Shown: positions 1-6,603 of the stretch, in pieces
How positions within the stretch are numbered: the first letter of the stretch is position 1
Layout: each line of letters opens with the position of its first letter
NCBI GenBank assembly: GCA_028292785.1
Contig: JAQGLQ010000306.1
Location: 1 to 9,574, forward strand
Origin: Noviherbaspirillum sp.
GTDB lineage: Bacteria; Pseudomonadota; Gammaproteobacteria; Burkholderiales; Burkholderiaceae
Length of the DNA stretch: 9,574 nt
Direction: 5' to 3'
Position numbers and translations under genes: made by a program
Notes under the pieces: model-generated
Database searches by the model: none
What the model saw: the letters and a program-made list of their open reading frames with translations, nothing else
What the model was told of the DNA's origin: nothing

Positions 1-333
1 GTCAGGGTCATCATAGACATTCGCCCATCTCAACTGCAGAAAGACAGCCAGCGGGCCTTCTACAAAATAGGCATGAACCGCATGTGAATTAATGCCATGT
101 CCAGCAAACCCCAAAGCGACGTAATCCGGGATTTCTCCAGTCCGAGCTTCTTGGAAATAGGTATTTAAATCATAGAGTGACGAATTCAGCCTTCGCGTAG
201 CGAAGCTGCCGTCGTCGATGTCGAGCTTTTGCCATGTATTCGCCACATTTTCAGGAAGCGGAGGAAACGGCAAATTTTCCTTTTCGAATAGGGCCCGTGC
301 ATCGTCAAGCGGAGAGGATGATGAGGCTACCAT
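1..333 (-). CDS. Unrecognised protein, 3' end cut by window edge
   Basis: An open frame of 111 codons runs off the left edge with no stop; ATG at 333-331. A ribosome binding site (GGGAG, six bases before the ATG) supports this start. The visible part begins with a short serine run (residues 4-7), continues through a proline-rich stretch around residues 22-28, and has a more ordered segment at residues 71-103 containing LGFAGHGINSHAVHAYF and then GPLAVFLQLRW, which reads like a beta-rich soluble domain. There is no signal peptide or membrane segment. I do not recognise the family; the GHG-IN-S-H pattern may be a usable family signature. It lies 436 bases downstream of the kinase-like effector gene on the same strand and shares its lower GC, so it may belong to the same acquired segment. 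An immunity-type or accessory role is possible but unsupported. I am fairly sure it is coding and unsure of function. Confidence 0.7.
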   Translation of the reverse strand, partial: MVASSSSPLDDARALFEKENLPFPPLPENVANTWQKLDIDDGSFATRRLNSSLYDLNTYFQEARTGEIPDYVALGFAGHGINSHAVHAYFVEGPLAVFLQLRWANVYDDPD

Positions 334-769
334 GTCTTGCTCCCTATCAGGTTTGGTGCTTGGTGTCGGCTTAAGTGGCGTCATGAATTGCTATGCTGTG
401 GTCTTGACTCGCGTGGATCGGCATGCATAAGGACCGGTACCTCAATGTATGAACCTTTTTCAGCGACTGCTCATCGATCAACCAGGGTTCTTCGCGGGTG
501 CAATGCGTATCGCATAGCACGGTTGCCAAAGTCAGTCTCATCCCGGTTGACGCGCACATTGACCAGGCATTGTCGCCATATAGGGAAAAACACCGGGCGA
601 CAATGCATATCTGCGCGTCGCGGAATTGTACCTGCAATGCAGTGGTGCTATTTCAAATTAATACAACGGCCTATCATTAGCGAAAGTTCTCTTGGAGCAT
701 TCCAACAGTTGATCTGCCTGTATCCATGGAGAGGCTGGCTCCGGCTTTCTTAGTTAAGAATGAATTACA
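334..769. other. Intergenic gap with inverted repeat
   Basis: This 436-base stretch lies between two minus-strand genes. Several overlapping short frames exist on both strands, but none has a convincing ribosome binding site or protein-like composition, so I call none of them genes. The notable element is a perfect 11-bp inverted repeat at 567-606 (listed separately). A smaller ATGCG-TAT-CGCAT dyad sits at 503-515. I see no hairpin followed by a T tract after the effector stop, so its terminator is not identified. A promoter for the left-edge gene should lie here but cannot be assigned. Confidence 0.6.
567..606. repeat. Perfect 11-bp inverted repeat
   Basis: The left arm GCATTGTCGCC (567-577) and right arm GGCGACAATGC (596-606) are perfect reverse complements, separated by 18 bases that include an A-rich run. 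Neither side is followed by a T tract, so a simple intrinsic terminator is unlikely. It could be an operator dyad, an RNA hairpin, or a remnant of a mobile-element end. It lies in non-coding DNA about 235 bases upstream of the left-edge gene's start. Confidence 0.75.
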
Positions 770-2452
770 TCAGAATGAATTTGGTCGTACCGTGGTGTCC
801 CGCTTTAGATAACCACTTAAAGGGGCTGATCGCCACTCTTCGTCTGAGCTGATCACCTTTTCCGGGTGCAGCTCAAAGTGTTTCTTAAGTTCTTCGCAGC
901 TTTCTATTGCTATAGAAATTTCGTCCTCCGAAATTAACCCGCCTAATTTCTTGTCGAAATCCTTCTCAGTAAGTTTCTTAAGTTTGGCATGCACTTCTTT
1001 GCTGATTCGTTCAGGGAATCCACCAAGGATGGACCCTAACCCGTCATCTTTCATGCTTCGTATGACATCCGCCCGCGATCTTGGTCCAAAAGAGATATCG
1101 TTGTCGATCAGTTTTAAAGTACTGTTCTTTCCATTTTCATCCATATCTATGAAATAGTTGTTCGAGTGCCGGTCGGCTTGGCCGCTGATGAAATCTACTA
1201 TTTCTGCCTCACTTGCCTGCTTCTTTATGGATGGATCCCCCATTAATTTCTCTTTACTGATGTTTTGCTTGGTCGAGTAAGCTACTTGGACCGTCCACTT
1301 GCCACTATCCGATTTCACGAAGCTGGCTCCCTGAATTCCCAGGATATCGCATTGGGCTGCCAGAATTTCCTCGAAATCTTCCTTGTTTCCAGAATTCTGA
1401 TGAAATGCCAGTAGTTGTTCTCCAACCGCAGTGCCAGTTATGTCGCTGTTCCATGTGCTGCCTCGATTAACTGGTTTTCCGCCTGCAAGCTCCATCAGAA
1501 TGCCGAGTTTTCCCTCGTGGATAAAAAATTGGGCTTTTGTGACCACACGCTCGCAACCCAGCATTTGCGCCACAACATATGTCGCGATATTGCGGCACCC
1601 TTCGCCATATTTCAGAGAAGCTTCCGCGACCTCATAGAGAAAGTTAAAAGTTTGCATGTCCTTGTCAGATAGGGCCTCTATCTGATCCTCGTTAATGAAT
1701 ATTTGTTCACCTCCTTTCAGATAGGTGCCTAAGAGCTTTCCGTTCTTGTCTTCTGACCGGCGGACGATTCCAGTCGCCAGCAGGCCATTTGAGACAGACT
1801 TGCCTACTTGAGCGCCGAACCCGATTTGCGCCGGCTTAAACGCAAAGCTTTTCGTTTCACCGTTGGGCAGCTTATAGGTAAGCTTTTTGACTTCGTTATT
1901 TGCTCCTGACCCCAGTGTTTTTTCTTCGATCAGATTGGTGCCAGAAGGAAATTTGTAGGGATAGGTTTTTTCGTTAAGAGGCACTTCAAACTTCTTATAA
2001 AGCTCTTCGAGATCGGGAAGAGAAGCTGCTTTTCCCTTATAAACTCTAGGAGAGTCACCACCGACCAAAGGTATAAGAGTAATTTCGAATCCGGGGGTAA
2101 CTAGTGTGTTGTCGGTCCTATGAGAGGAGTTTGGCAATTCTAATTCGCGGTCAACGGGATTATTGATACTCGAATAGGAATCTTTCGTATTTTGAGTTTC
2201 CTTAAAAATATTCCCGTTCGTAATTTTGAATTTGGAGCGAATTTTGTCTATATCAATGTGACAAGAATCCATACTATTCAAACTAATCTGCGAACTGCTG
2301 CTAGAGCTGCTGATATCTAATAGCGACACGGAGTGGTCTTGACTGAACACGCTTTCGCTGTTGCTGCTGTATTGGCTCGTACCGACGCTCGATTTGGCGT
2401 GAGAGCTGCTTGTGGTACCAAAAACCGGAAAGCGCGTGCCTGAATTGTCCAT
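770..2452 (-). CDS. Putative type III secreted kinase-like effector
   Basis: The 560-residue protein probably is secreted through a type III system and transfers phosphate or a related group inside a host cell; this is inferred. Residues 1-60 are very rich in serine with no hydrophobic signal, as in many type III effectors. A kinase-like core follows: a glycine-rich loop GSGANNEV (181-188), a candidate ATP lysine in FAFKP (K206), a hinge-like ILMELAGG (318-325), a catalytic-loop motif DRHSNN (D427, R428, H429, N432), and a metal-binding motif LIDNDISFG (448-456; D450, D452). The DRHxxN plus IDN(D/G) arrangement is known from PI4K type II, Fam20C and related atypical kinases, not from HRD/DFG kinases. 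About 100 mostly charged residues follow. The start is supported by GGGAG seven bases before the ATG (complement of 2460-2464). It lies 211 bases downstream of a CesT-like chaperone gene and is AT-richer than the operon to its right, suggesting transfer. The substrate is unknown; a HipA-like or non-secreted kinase is the main alternative. Confidence 0.8.
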   Translation of the reverse strand: MDNSGTRFPVFGTTSSSHAKSSVGTSQYSSNSESVFSQDHSVSLLDISSSSSSSQISLNSMDSCHIDIDKIRSKFKITNGNIFKETQNTKDSYSSINNPVDRELELPNSSHRTDNTLVTPGFEITLIPLVGGDSPRVYKGKAASLPDLEELYKKFEVPLNEKTYPYKFPSGTNLIEEKTLGSGANNEVKKLTYKLPNGETKSFAFKPAQIGFGAQVGKSVSNGLLATGIVRRSEDKNGKLLGTYLKGGEQIFINEDQIEALSDKDMQTFNFLYEVAEASLKYGEGCRNIATYVVAQMLGCERVVTKAQFFIHEGKLGILMELAGGKPVNRGSTWNSDITGTAVGEQLLAFHQNSGNKEDFEEILAAQCDILGIQGASFVKSDSGKWTVQVAYSTKQNISKEKLMGDPSIKKQASEAEIVDFISGQADRHSNNYFIDMDENGKNSTLKLIDNDISFGPRSRADVIRSMKDDGLGSILGGFPERISKEVHAKLKKLTEKDFDKKLGGLISEDEISIAIESCEELKKHFELHPEKVISSDEEWRSAPLSGYLKRDTTVRPNSF

Positions 2453-2663
2453 ATAATTACTCCCGCGACCGTTGATACTGTCTTATTGCCAAATTTAATA
2501 AAGACAAAACTGACGGTCCTGATTCTTGAAATTAACGATGAATTTGCTATTTTTGTTTGAAGCAGGCGGATCATTCGTCATGCTGCTCAAGCACCGCATG
2601 AATTCTTAAGCCACCGTACTTCCCGCGGTTTCTCTTACACCCAGCTTGCCACCCGCGACGCGT

Positions 2664-3065
2664 TTACGTTGACTGAAATGCATTCCGCCAGTCACTGGCA
2701 TTTTGTGCGTGGTGCTGCAAGTGATTTGCGAGCTTCTCGGGCGTCATGTCATGCGAAGCAGGTGACTTCAGGCCGAGGATTACGTTGCCGAACTGCGGAT
2801 GCACGCTTACATTGATACTGTCATGCGACGGCGGCTTATAATTCGCGGCCAGCAATTCCCGGTGTGCCTGGTGTCCAAGTTCTTCAAAGCGAAGCCCGAG
2901 ATCGATGCGGATATGTATCCACTCAGGGTCCGCTTCTTCATTAAAGATTAACTGCATATCCATGCCGTCGACCGTCACCGTGCCGTGCTCGAGCAGTGCG
3001 ACAGGATCGAGGCCAACAGTTACGCAAAATGACTGAAGCAGTTTTCGATACTGATCGATGTTCAT
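2664..3065 (-). CDS. CesT-family (class I) type III secretion chaperone
   Basis: This small 133-residue acidic protein fits class I type III chaperones in size and pattern. Such proteins dimerise in the cytoplasm, bind the N-terminal segment of one effector, keep it secretion-competent and deliver it to the export ATPase. Visible features: an N-terminal helix MNIDQYRKLLQSFCVTVGL (1-19); beta strands through VTVDGMDMQLIFN (30-42) and WIHIRIDLG (49-57); a helix ending LLAANYK (71-77), the family's typical L-x-x-N position; strands INVSVHPQFGNVILGLK (84-100); and a C-terminal helix from about 108 (TPEKLANHLQHHAQN). The ATG has a GAGGA-type ribosome site (complement of 3077-3081) 11 bases upstream, slightly long. 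It precedes the serine-rich kinase-like gene on the same strand, so that protein is its probable client. No secretion apparatus genes are in view, so the pair would use a system encoded elsewhere. I am confident of the family; the client is inferred from position. Confidence 0.82.
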   Translation of the reverse strand: MNIDQYRKLLQSFCVTVGLDPVALLEHGTVTVDGMDMQLIFNEEADPEWIHIRIDLGLRFEELGHQAHRELLAANYKPPSHDSINVSVHPQFGNVILGLKSPASHDMTPEKLANHLQHHAQNASDWRNAFQST

Positions 3066-3453
3066 AGTGGTTGCATTCCTCGGTTGGCAAGGGCGAGAAC
3101 CGGACTTGGGATACGCGAGAGCAAAGCTTCTTGTGAGGGTGCATGGACCCGACGGGGAAAGAGTACATCAATGGCGATTTTTCGGAATTTCTATTAGGAG
3201 CACTAATTTAATGACTTGCCGGCAGCCGCTATGGTCGGCTTGTCTTATTGATATCGGGGGCACTGCGATCTTCGGATTGTCCGACCGTAGGGCACCGTTA
3301 TGCGTGTACAGCCAGCGATAAATCGCGCGACGTATACGTTACGCCACATCGAGGCGGGGAAGCGCTCGAACTAATACAGCGCATGTTTGCGCGATCGCGA
3401 CGCGCGACAGCGAATTGAATGTCATCGCGTCGCGCTGGTGGCCTGGGATACCG
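3066..3453. other. Intergenic region upstream of the chaperone gene
   Basis: This 388-base gap separates the chaperone start from the stop of the BON/SRPBCC gene, and base composition changes across it. It should hold the chaperone promoter. I looked for TTCG-N16-TTCG (HrpB/HrpX type) and GGAACC-N16-CCAC (HrpL type) boxes on both strands and found none. It contains 10-bp palindromes ACGTATACGT (3330-3339) and CGCGATCGCG (3390-3399), and a 9-bp stem at 3396-3434 (listed separately). Short open frames here are not convincing as genes. Confidence 0.55.
3396..3434 (-). terminator. Possible hairpin after the BON/SRPBCC gene
   Basis: The arms CGCGACGCG (3396-3404) and CGCGTCGCG (3426-3434) are perfect complements around a 21-base loop, beginning 19 bases after the stop of the BON/SRPBCC gene. 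The position suits a transcript end for the three-gene operon. No T tract follows in the direction of transcription and the loop is long, so it is not a standard intrinsic terminator. Confidence 0.25.
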
Positions 3454-4638
3454 TCAGTGTACCGCGCGACTTTCATGCGACAACGGCTTGGCGGCATCAT
3501 GCGGCGGGATGCCGCTTTCGATGAACGACTTCATCCGCATCAGATCCTCATCCATTTCCGTTTTCGGATCGCCGCTGAGCACCGACGCCACCGCATGTCC
3601 GATCATGCCTGCCGGCGGGCTGTAGTCCATCGCCACCGTCACGCGCGTGCCGTCATCGACAGGCTCGAAGCGGACCCGGCCTTTGTGATGGACCACCGAA
3701 TCAGGTTCACTTTTCCATGCGATCACCTCCGGATATTTTTGCTCGACAAGCACCGCATCGAACTCGACCATCGTGCCGGCCGGCCCTTTGACAACCCAGT
3801 GCGAGCGGCCGTACCCGAGATCGGTGACCTTTTCGACGTTGGACATGAAATGCGGAAAATTTTCGTAGCTGCTCCAGAACTCATACACGGTTTCCGGCGG
3901 CGCGGAGATATGGATGGTCTTTTGCAGATGTACCGGCGGCCGGTCGGGGTCCATGCCGGCGACGCGCTTGAGCGGCATGTTGGTCATGCCGCGCGCCATG
4001 ACGCCGAGGCCGAAGGCCGCGAACAAGATATTCATGGGAGTGCGGCGCTTCAGCCCGTAGTAGCCGAGCACACCGCCGCCGACCGTGGCGATGGCGCGCA
4101 GCGCCGGCGGCCAGTTTTCCTGGAGTATGGCCGGCCGCAGCCGCCGTCGTTTCCCCTGGCCTTGCAGGCTGGCGATATCCGGCCTGTCATGCACCTCAAG
4201 CGCATCCTCGATATCCTTGACGCCGGGGACGCCGCGCACTGCCTGCAGCAACTGTTCTTTCTCGCTCGCCAGCACCGGACCGCTCAAGGTGACGCGCCCC
4301 TCGTGCGCGGTCGTCTTGATGGCATGCGGATGTGAAGCAGCCCGCCCGATCTTCGCGCGCACCCTTTCTTCCAGCAACTGATCGTCGGCGATCCCGCCAT
4401 GCTTGAACAGCCGGCGCGTGGCTTCGACCCGTAGACCCTGGATACGGTTGCTCAGATCGCGCGATGCAATGTTGACCGCATCACCCGCGTTCGCCGCAAG
4501 GCGTTGCATCTTGTCGCGCGCCAGCGCGCGCCGCCGCCGCCCGCGCTCCGGGTCCTCGAGGTACATTGCCAGCGCGCCGACCGCCGCGCCTGCAAGCCAT
4601 TTTCCCATTGCCGGATTTGTTGCCGATTCGCGAGTCAT
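3454..4638 (-). CDS. BON and SRPBCC (polyketide cyclase-like) two-domain protein
   Basis: The 394-residue protein combines two non-catalytic-looking domains. Residues 1-30 hold a short glycine/alanine hydrophobic stretch (GKWLAGAAVGALAMYL, 12-27) followed by an arginine-rich patch (31-41), as in YtxH-like N-termini. A BON domain, linked in known families to membrane or lipid contact, covers about 85-151, with the typical GRVTLSGPV strand (114-122) and VPGVKDIED (137-145). A hydrophobic segment lies at about 183-214. The C-terminal part (about 236-375) is an SRPBCC/START-like fold that usually binds a hydrophobic ligand: HISAPPETVYEFWSSYENFPHFM (243-265), then VAWKS-like and RVRFEPVDDGTRVTV (321-335) strands. 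The start is well supported: AAGGAG (complement of 4645-4650) lies six bases before the ATG. It is the last gene of an operon, 39 bases after the hydrolase. It may act at the inner membrane under stress, but the ligand is unknown. Confidence 0.85.
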   Translation of the reverse strand: MTRESATNPAMGKWLAGAAVGALAMYLEDPERGRRRRALARDKMQRLAANAGDAVNIASRDLSNRIQGLRVEATRRLFKHGGIADDQLLEERVRAKIGRAASHPHAIKTTAHEGRVTLSGPVLASEKEQLLQAVRGVPGVKDIEDALEVHDRPDIASLQGQGKRRRLRPAILQENWPPALRAIATVGGGVLGYYGLKRRTPMNILFAAFGLGVMARGMTNMPLKRVAGMDPDRPPVHLQKTIHISAPPETVYEFWSSYENFPHFMSNVEKVTDLGYGRSHWVVKGPAGTMVEFDAVLVEQKYPEVIAWKSEPDSVVHHKGRVRFEPVDDGTRVTVAMDYSPPAGMIGHAVASVLSGDPKTEMDEDLMRMKSFIESGIPPHDAAKPLSHESRAVH

Positions 4639-4677
4639 GACGATCTCCTTCGTGTCGAGTGGAGTGGACTCTTCATA

Positions 4678-5352
4678 TTAGGCGCTAACCGGCCTGGTAA
4701 AAGGCCTCGTCAAATGGTCGGCGAACCAGTTGCTTGCCAGCTTGGCGGCTGCCTCGAGCGTGCCCGGTTCCTCGAACAGATGTGTGGCGCCGGAAATGAT
4801 CGCCAGCTCCTTTTCGCAGATCATCGTTTCATACGCCGAACGGTTGAGGCTGACCACGACGCCGTCCAGGCCGCCGACGATCAGCAGTGTGGGTGCCGTG
4901 ACCCGCTCAAGCGCATCCTGGCCGGCCAGGTCGGGTCGGCCGCCCCGCGAGACAACAGCGCCTATCGCGGCGGCGCCCGAGGCTGCGACGCGCAGCGCGG
5001 CAGCCGCGCCGGTGCTCGCGCCGAACAGTCCGACCGCAAGCGCGCGCGACTGCGGGTGCTGGCGCAGCAATGCGCGCGCCGCAAGCAGGCGATCCGCCAG
5101 CTGCGCAATGTCGAAACGCATTTGATAGTCCTGGTCTTCCAGCGGTGTCAGCAAGTCCGGCAGCAGGGTGGCGAGCCGCGCGTCGCGCAGGACGCCGGCG
5201 ACATAGTTGTTGCGCGGGCTGAAGCGGCTGCTGCCGCTGCCATGCGCGAAGAGCACGACGCCCACCGGATCGGGCGGTATCTCAAGCATGCCTTGCAGGC
5301 GCGCCGCGCCCGCCTCGATCATTACCAATTCGCTGTATGCAGGCGAAGCCAT
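4678..5352 (-). CDS. Alpha/beta hydrolase, dienelactone hydrolase family
   Basis: This 224-residue protein has the single-domain alpha/beta hydrolase fold and no signal peptide, so it acts in the cytoplasm. An oxyanion-hole segment VVLFAHGSGSSR lies at 32-43. The nucleophile elbow is GLFGASTGAA (108-117) with S113 as nucleophile. The acid is probably D163 in IVGGLDGVV (158-166) and the base H191 in SGATHLFEEPG (187-197), completing the triad in the right order. The length fits the family (about 200-250). The natural substrate cannot be read from sequence; members hydrolyse esters or lactones, and many proteins of this subgroup are uncharacterised. The ATG starts only six bases after the phosphoribosyltransferase stop, indicating co-transcription and probably coupled translation. 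Pairing of a phosphoribosyltransferase with this hydrolase, sometimes as one fused protein, is familiar to me from other proteobacteria, which supports a shared role. Confidence 0.88.
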   Translation of the reverse strand: MASPAYSELVMIEAGAARLQGMLEIPPDPVGVVLFAHGSGSSRFSPRNNYVAGVLRDARLATLLPDLLTPLEDQDYQMRFDIAQLADRLLAARALLRQHPQSRALAVGLFGASTGAAAALRVAASGAAAIGAVVSRGGRPDLAGQDALERVTAPTLLIVGGLDGVVVSLNRSAYETMICEKELAIISGATHLFEEPGTLEAAAKLASNWFADHLTRPFTRPVSA

Positions 5353-5358
5353 GATTGC

Positions 5359-6066
5359 CTAAGAGCGGCCGATCCCATCGCCGCCGGCCTGCGGGCGGCG
5401 ACCCGAGAGCGATACGGGTGCCTGTGCGGATTCCGCCAGCAGGCGGATTACTTCCTCATCGGTGGTCTGCGCGAAATCGTTGTACCACAGTCCCACCGCG
5501 TAGAAAGGTTCCGGCATGCGCAGGCAGATCACGTCGTCGGCTTCCGCGCCGATGCGACTGCAGGAATCGGCGGCGCCTACCGGCACCGCGACGATGATCT
5601 TCGCCGGATCGAGCTGGCGCAGTGCCCGCACCGCCGCCAGCATGGTAGAGCCGGTCGCCAGGCCGTCGTCCACCAGGATCACGATGCGGCCGCGCACATC
5701 AGGAGGAGGGCGGGCACCACGGAAAAGCTGTTCGCGTCGCGCGACCTCCTGCGACTCGCGCCGCGCCGCGTCGGCGATCACCTCATCGGAAATGCCGAGC
5801 ATGCGCACCACGTCGTGCGCCACCACCACTTGGTCTCCGCTTGCCACTGCACCCATCGCCAGCTCCTCATGGCCGGGGACGCCAAGTTTTCGCACCAGCA
5901 TGACGTCGAGAGGAGCGCGCAGCTCCCTGGCCAAGGCAAATCCGACGGGCACTCCTCCCCTGGGCAGGGCAAGCACCGTCACGTCGGGTCGGTATGCATA
6001 CGCCTCCAGCAGGTTCGCCAGCTGCATGCCTGCATCCTCGCGGTTCGTGAAACGGTTCAAGCTCAT
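5359..6066 (-). CDS. Phosphoribosyltransferase family protein
   Basis: The protein, 235 residues from the chosen start, is a type I phosphoribosyltransferase-fold enzyme (COG1926-like). These use PRPP to transfer ribose-5-phosphate to a base, but the acceptor of this subgroup is not established to my knowledge. The PRPP loop is [14 protein letters not shown] (128-141), with the two acidic residues and the TGST phosphate loop intact. [12 protein letters not shown] (35-46) forms the other phosphate-binding region, and the C-terminal [13 protein letters not shown] (194-206) is typical of this subgroup. The frame stays open to an ATG at 6207, but those 47 extra residues do not resemble the family, whereas [13 protein letters not shown] matches its usual beginning, so I choose the ATG at 6066. 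No clear ribosome binding site precedes it, which leaves some doubt. It is the first gene of a three-gene minus-strand operon with the hydrolase and the BON/SRPBCC protein. Confidence 0.87.
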   Translation of the reverse strand: MSLNRFTNREDAGMQLANLLEAYAYRPDVTVLALPRGGVPVGFALARELRAPLDVMLVRKLGVPGHEELAMGAVASGDQVVVAHDVVRMLGISDEVIADAARRESQEVARREQLFRGARPPPDVRGRIVILVDDGLATGSTMLAAVRALRQLDPAKIIVAVPVGAADSCSRIGAEADDVICLRMPEPFYAVGLWYNDFAQTTDEEVIRLLAESAQAPVSLSGRRPQAGGDGIGRS

Positions 6067-6603
6067 GACGGAAATGAAATACGTTAGGATTCGCGGCCTG
6101 GCATGCGCATTCTCGCTGAAGAGAAAACCCGCCGCTGGTCGACCTTCAAGGCATTTGCGGGCGCCACCCGTAAGCACGGAGACGATCCAAGAAGCCTGCC
6201 AATTCATTGGACATCATTCGCATACAAACGTTGCGCCCGACGTGGGCTGTGCGATCAAGTGAGGATCGTGAAGGAGGCATGTCGAAGCATGCGAAGGAGT
6301 CAAGTCGCCATGTCGATCCTGCGCGTAGCCGTCGGGTCGGGACTCTAGTCCTTTCATCGATAACGCAAATGGATTAATCGGGTGCGGGAATCAATTCTTC
6401 CCTAAGAGAAGTGCGTGCAAAAGGCAGATGTGAAGACCGATCCACGCGATGGAGGTGATTTCCGGCTCAGCCGGCTCATTTTATTTCTCCATAAAAATCA
6501 TTGGAATCGGATGCTAAATATCAACATCACTCCACCTTCATTTATAAGCTCGGCACTAGAACGGTTTCAGCCTGACTGTGCAGGTTCTGCCGGCGCGGTC
6601 CTT
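6067..6603. other. Long intergenic region between folA and the PRT operon
   Basis: This 537-base stretch lies between the folA stop and the chosen start of the phosphoribosyltransferase gene. It should contain the operon promoter and folA termination signal, but I can assign neither. On the plus strand there are purine-rich, ribosome-site-like runs near 6272-6277 and 6294-6299 before very short frames (at most 32 codons). On the minus strand a 25-codon frame starts at 6479 with GGAG seven bases upstream. None is long enough to call a gene. A plus-direction hairpin with a T-rich tail sits at 6462-6487 (listed separately). The region could hold a small RNA. Confidence 0.5.
6462..6487 (+). terminator. 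Possible intrinsic terminator, plus direction
   Basis: The stem CCGGC (6462-6466) pairs with GCCGG (6470-6474) around loop TCA, followed after CTCA by TTTTATTTC. A 5-bp GC stem with a T-rich tail is a weak but typical rho-independent shape. It points in the plus direction, where no gene was found upstream; reading towards lower coordinates (the folA direction) the hairpin is not followed by T's. It may mark the end of an unannotated transcript or be chance. Confidence 0.3.

Noticed and set aside
371..637. 88-codon minus-strand frame in the left gap
   Set aside because: Irregular composition rich in Cys, Met and His, no clear ribosome site, and it contains the inverted repeat; judged chance.
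2453..2663. Possible Hrp-type regulatory box before the effector gene (TTCA-N15-TTCA on the minus strand)
   Set aside because: The known boxes need TTCG half-sites with a 20-base period; here the half-sites are TTCA and the period is 19, so it is not a match.
3231..3290. GGTCGG/CCGACC inverted pair
   Set aside because: The arms are only about 6 bp with a loop over 40 bases, well within chance expectation.
3415..4335. Long plus-strand open frame (306 codons) opposite the BON/SRPBCC gene
   Set aside because: It is antisense to a clear protein family match and is rich in Arg/His as expected from the reverse of a GC-rich gene.
4504..6087. Plus-strand open frame of 527 codons opposite the hydrolase and phosphoribosyltransferase genes
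   Set aside because: It spans two well-supported minus-strand genes and has a low-complexity Arg/Ala/Gln/His composition; it is a shadow of high GC.
6067..6207. 47-residue N-terminal extension of the phosphoribosyltransferase
   Set aside because: It does not resemble the family N-terminus, which matches from the ATG at 6066.
6402..6479. 25-codon minus-strand frame with GGAG seven bases upstream
   Set aside because: It is very short, with serine-rich random-looking composition and no conservation evidence; not enough to call.
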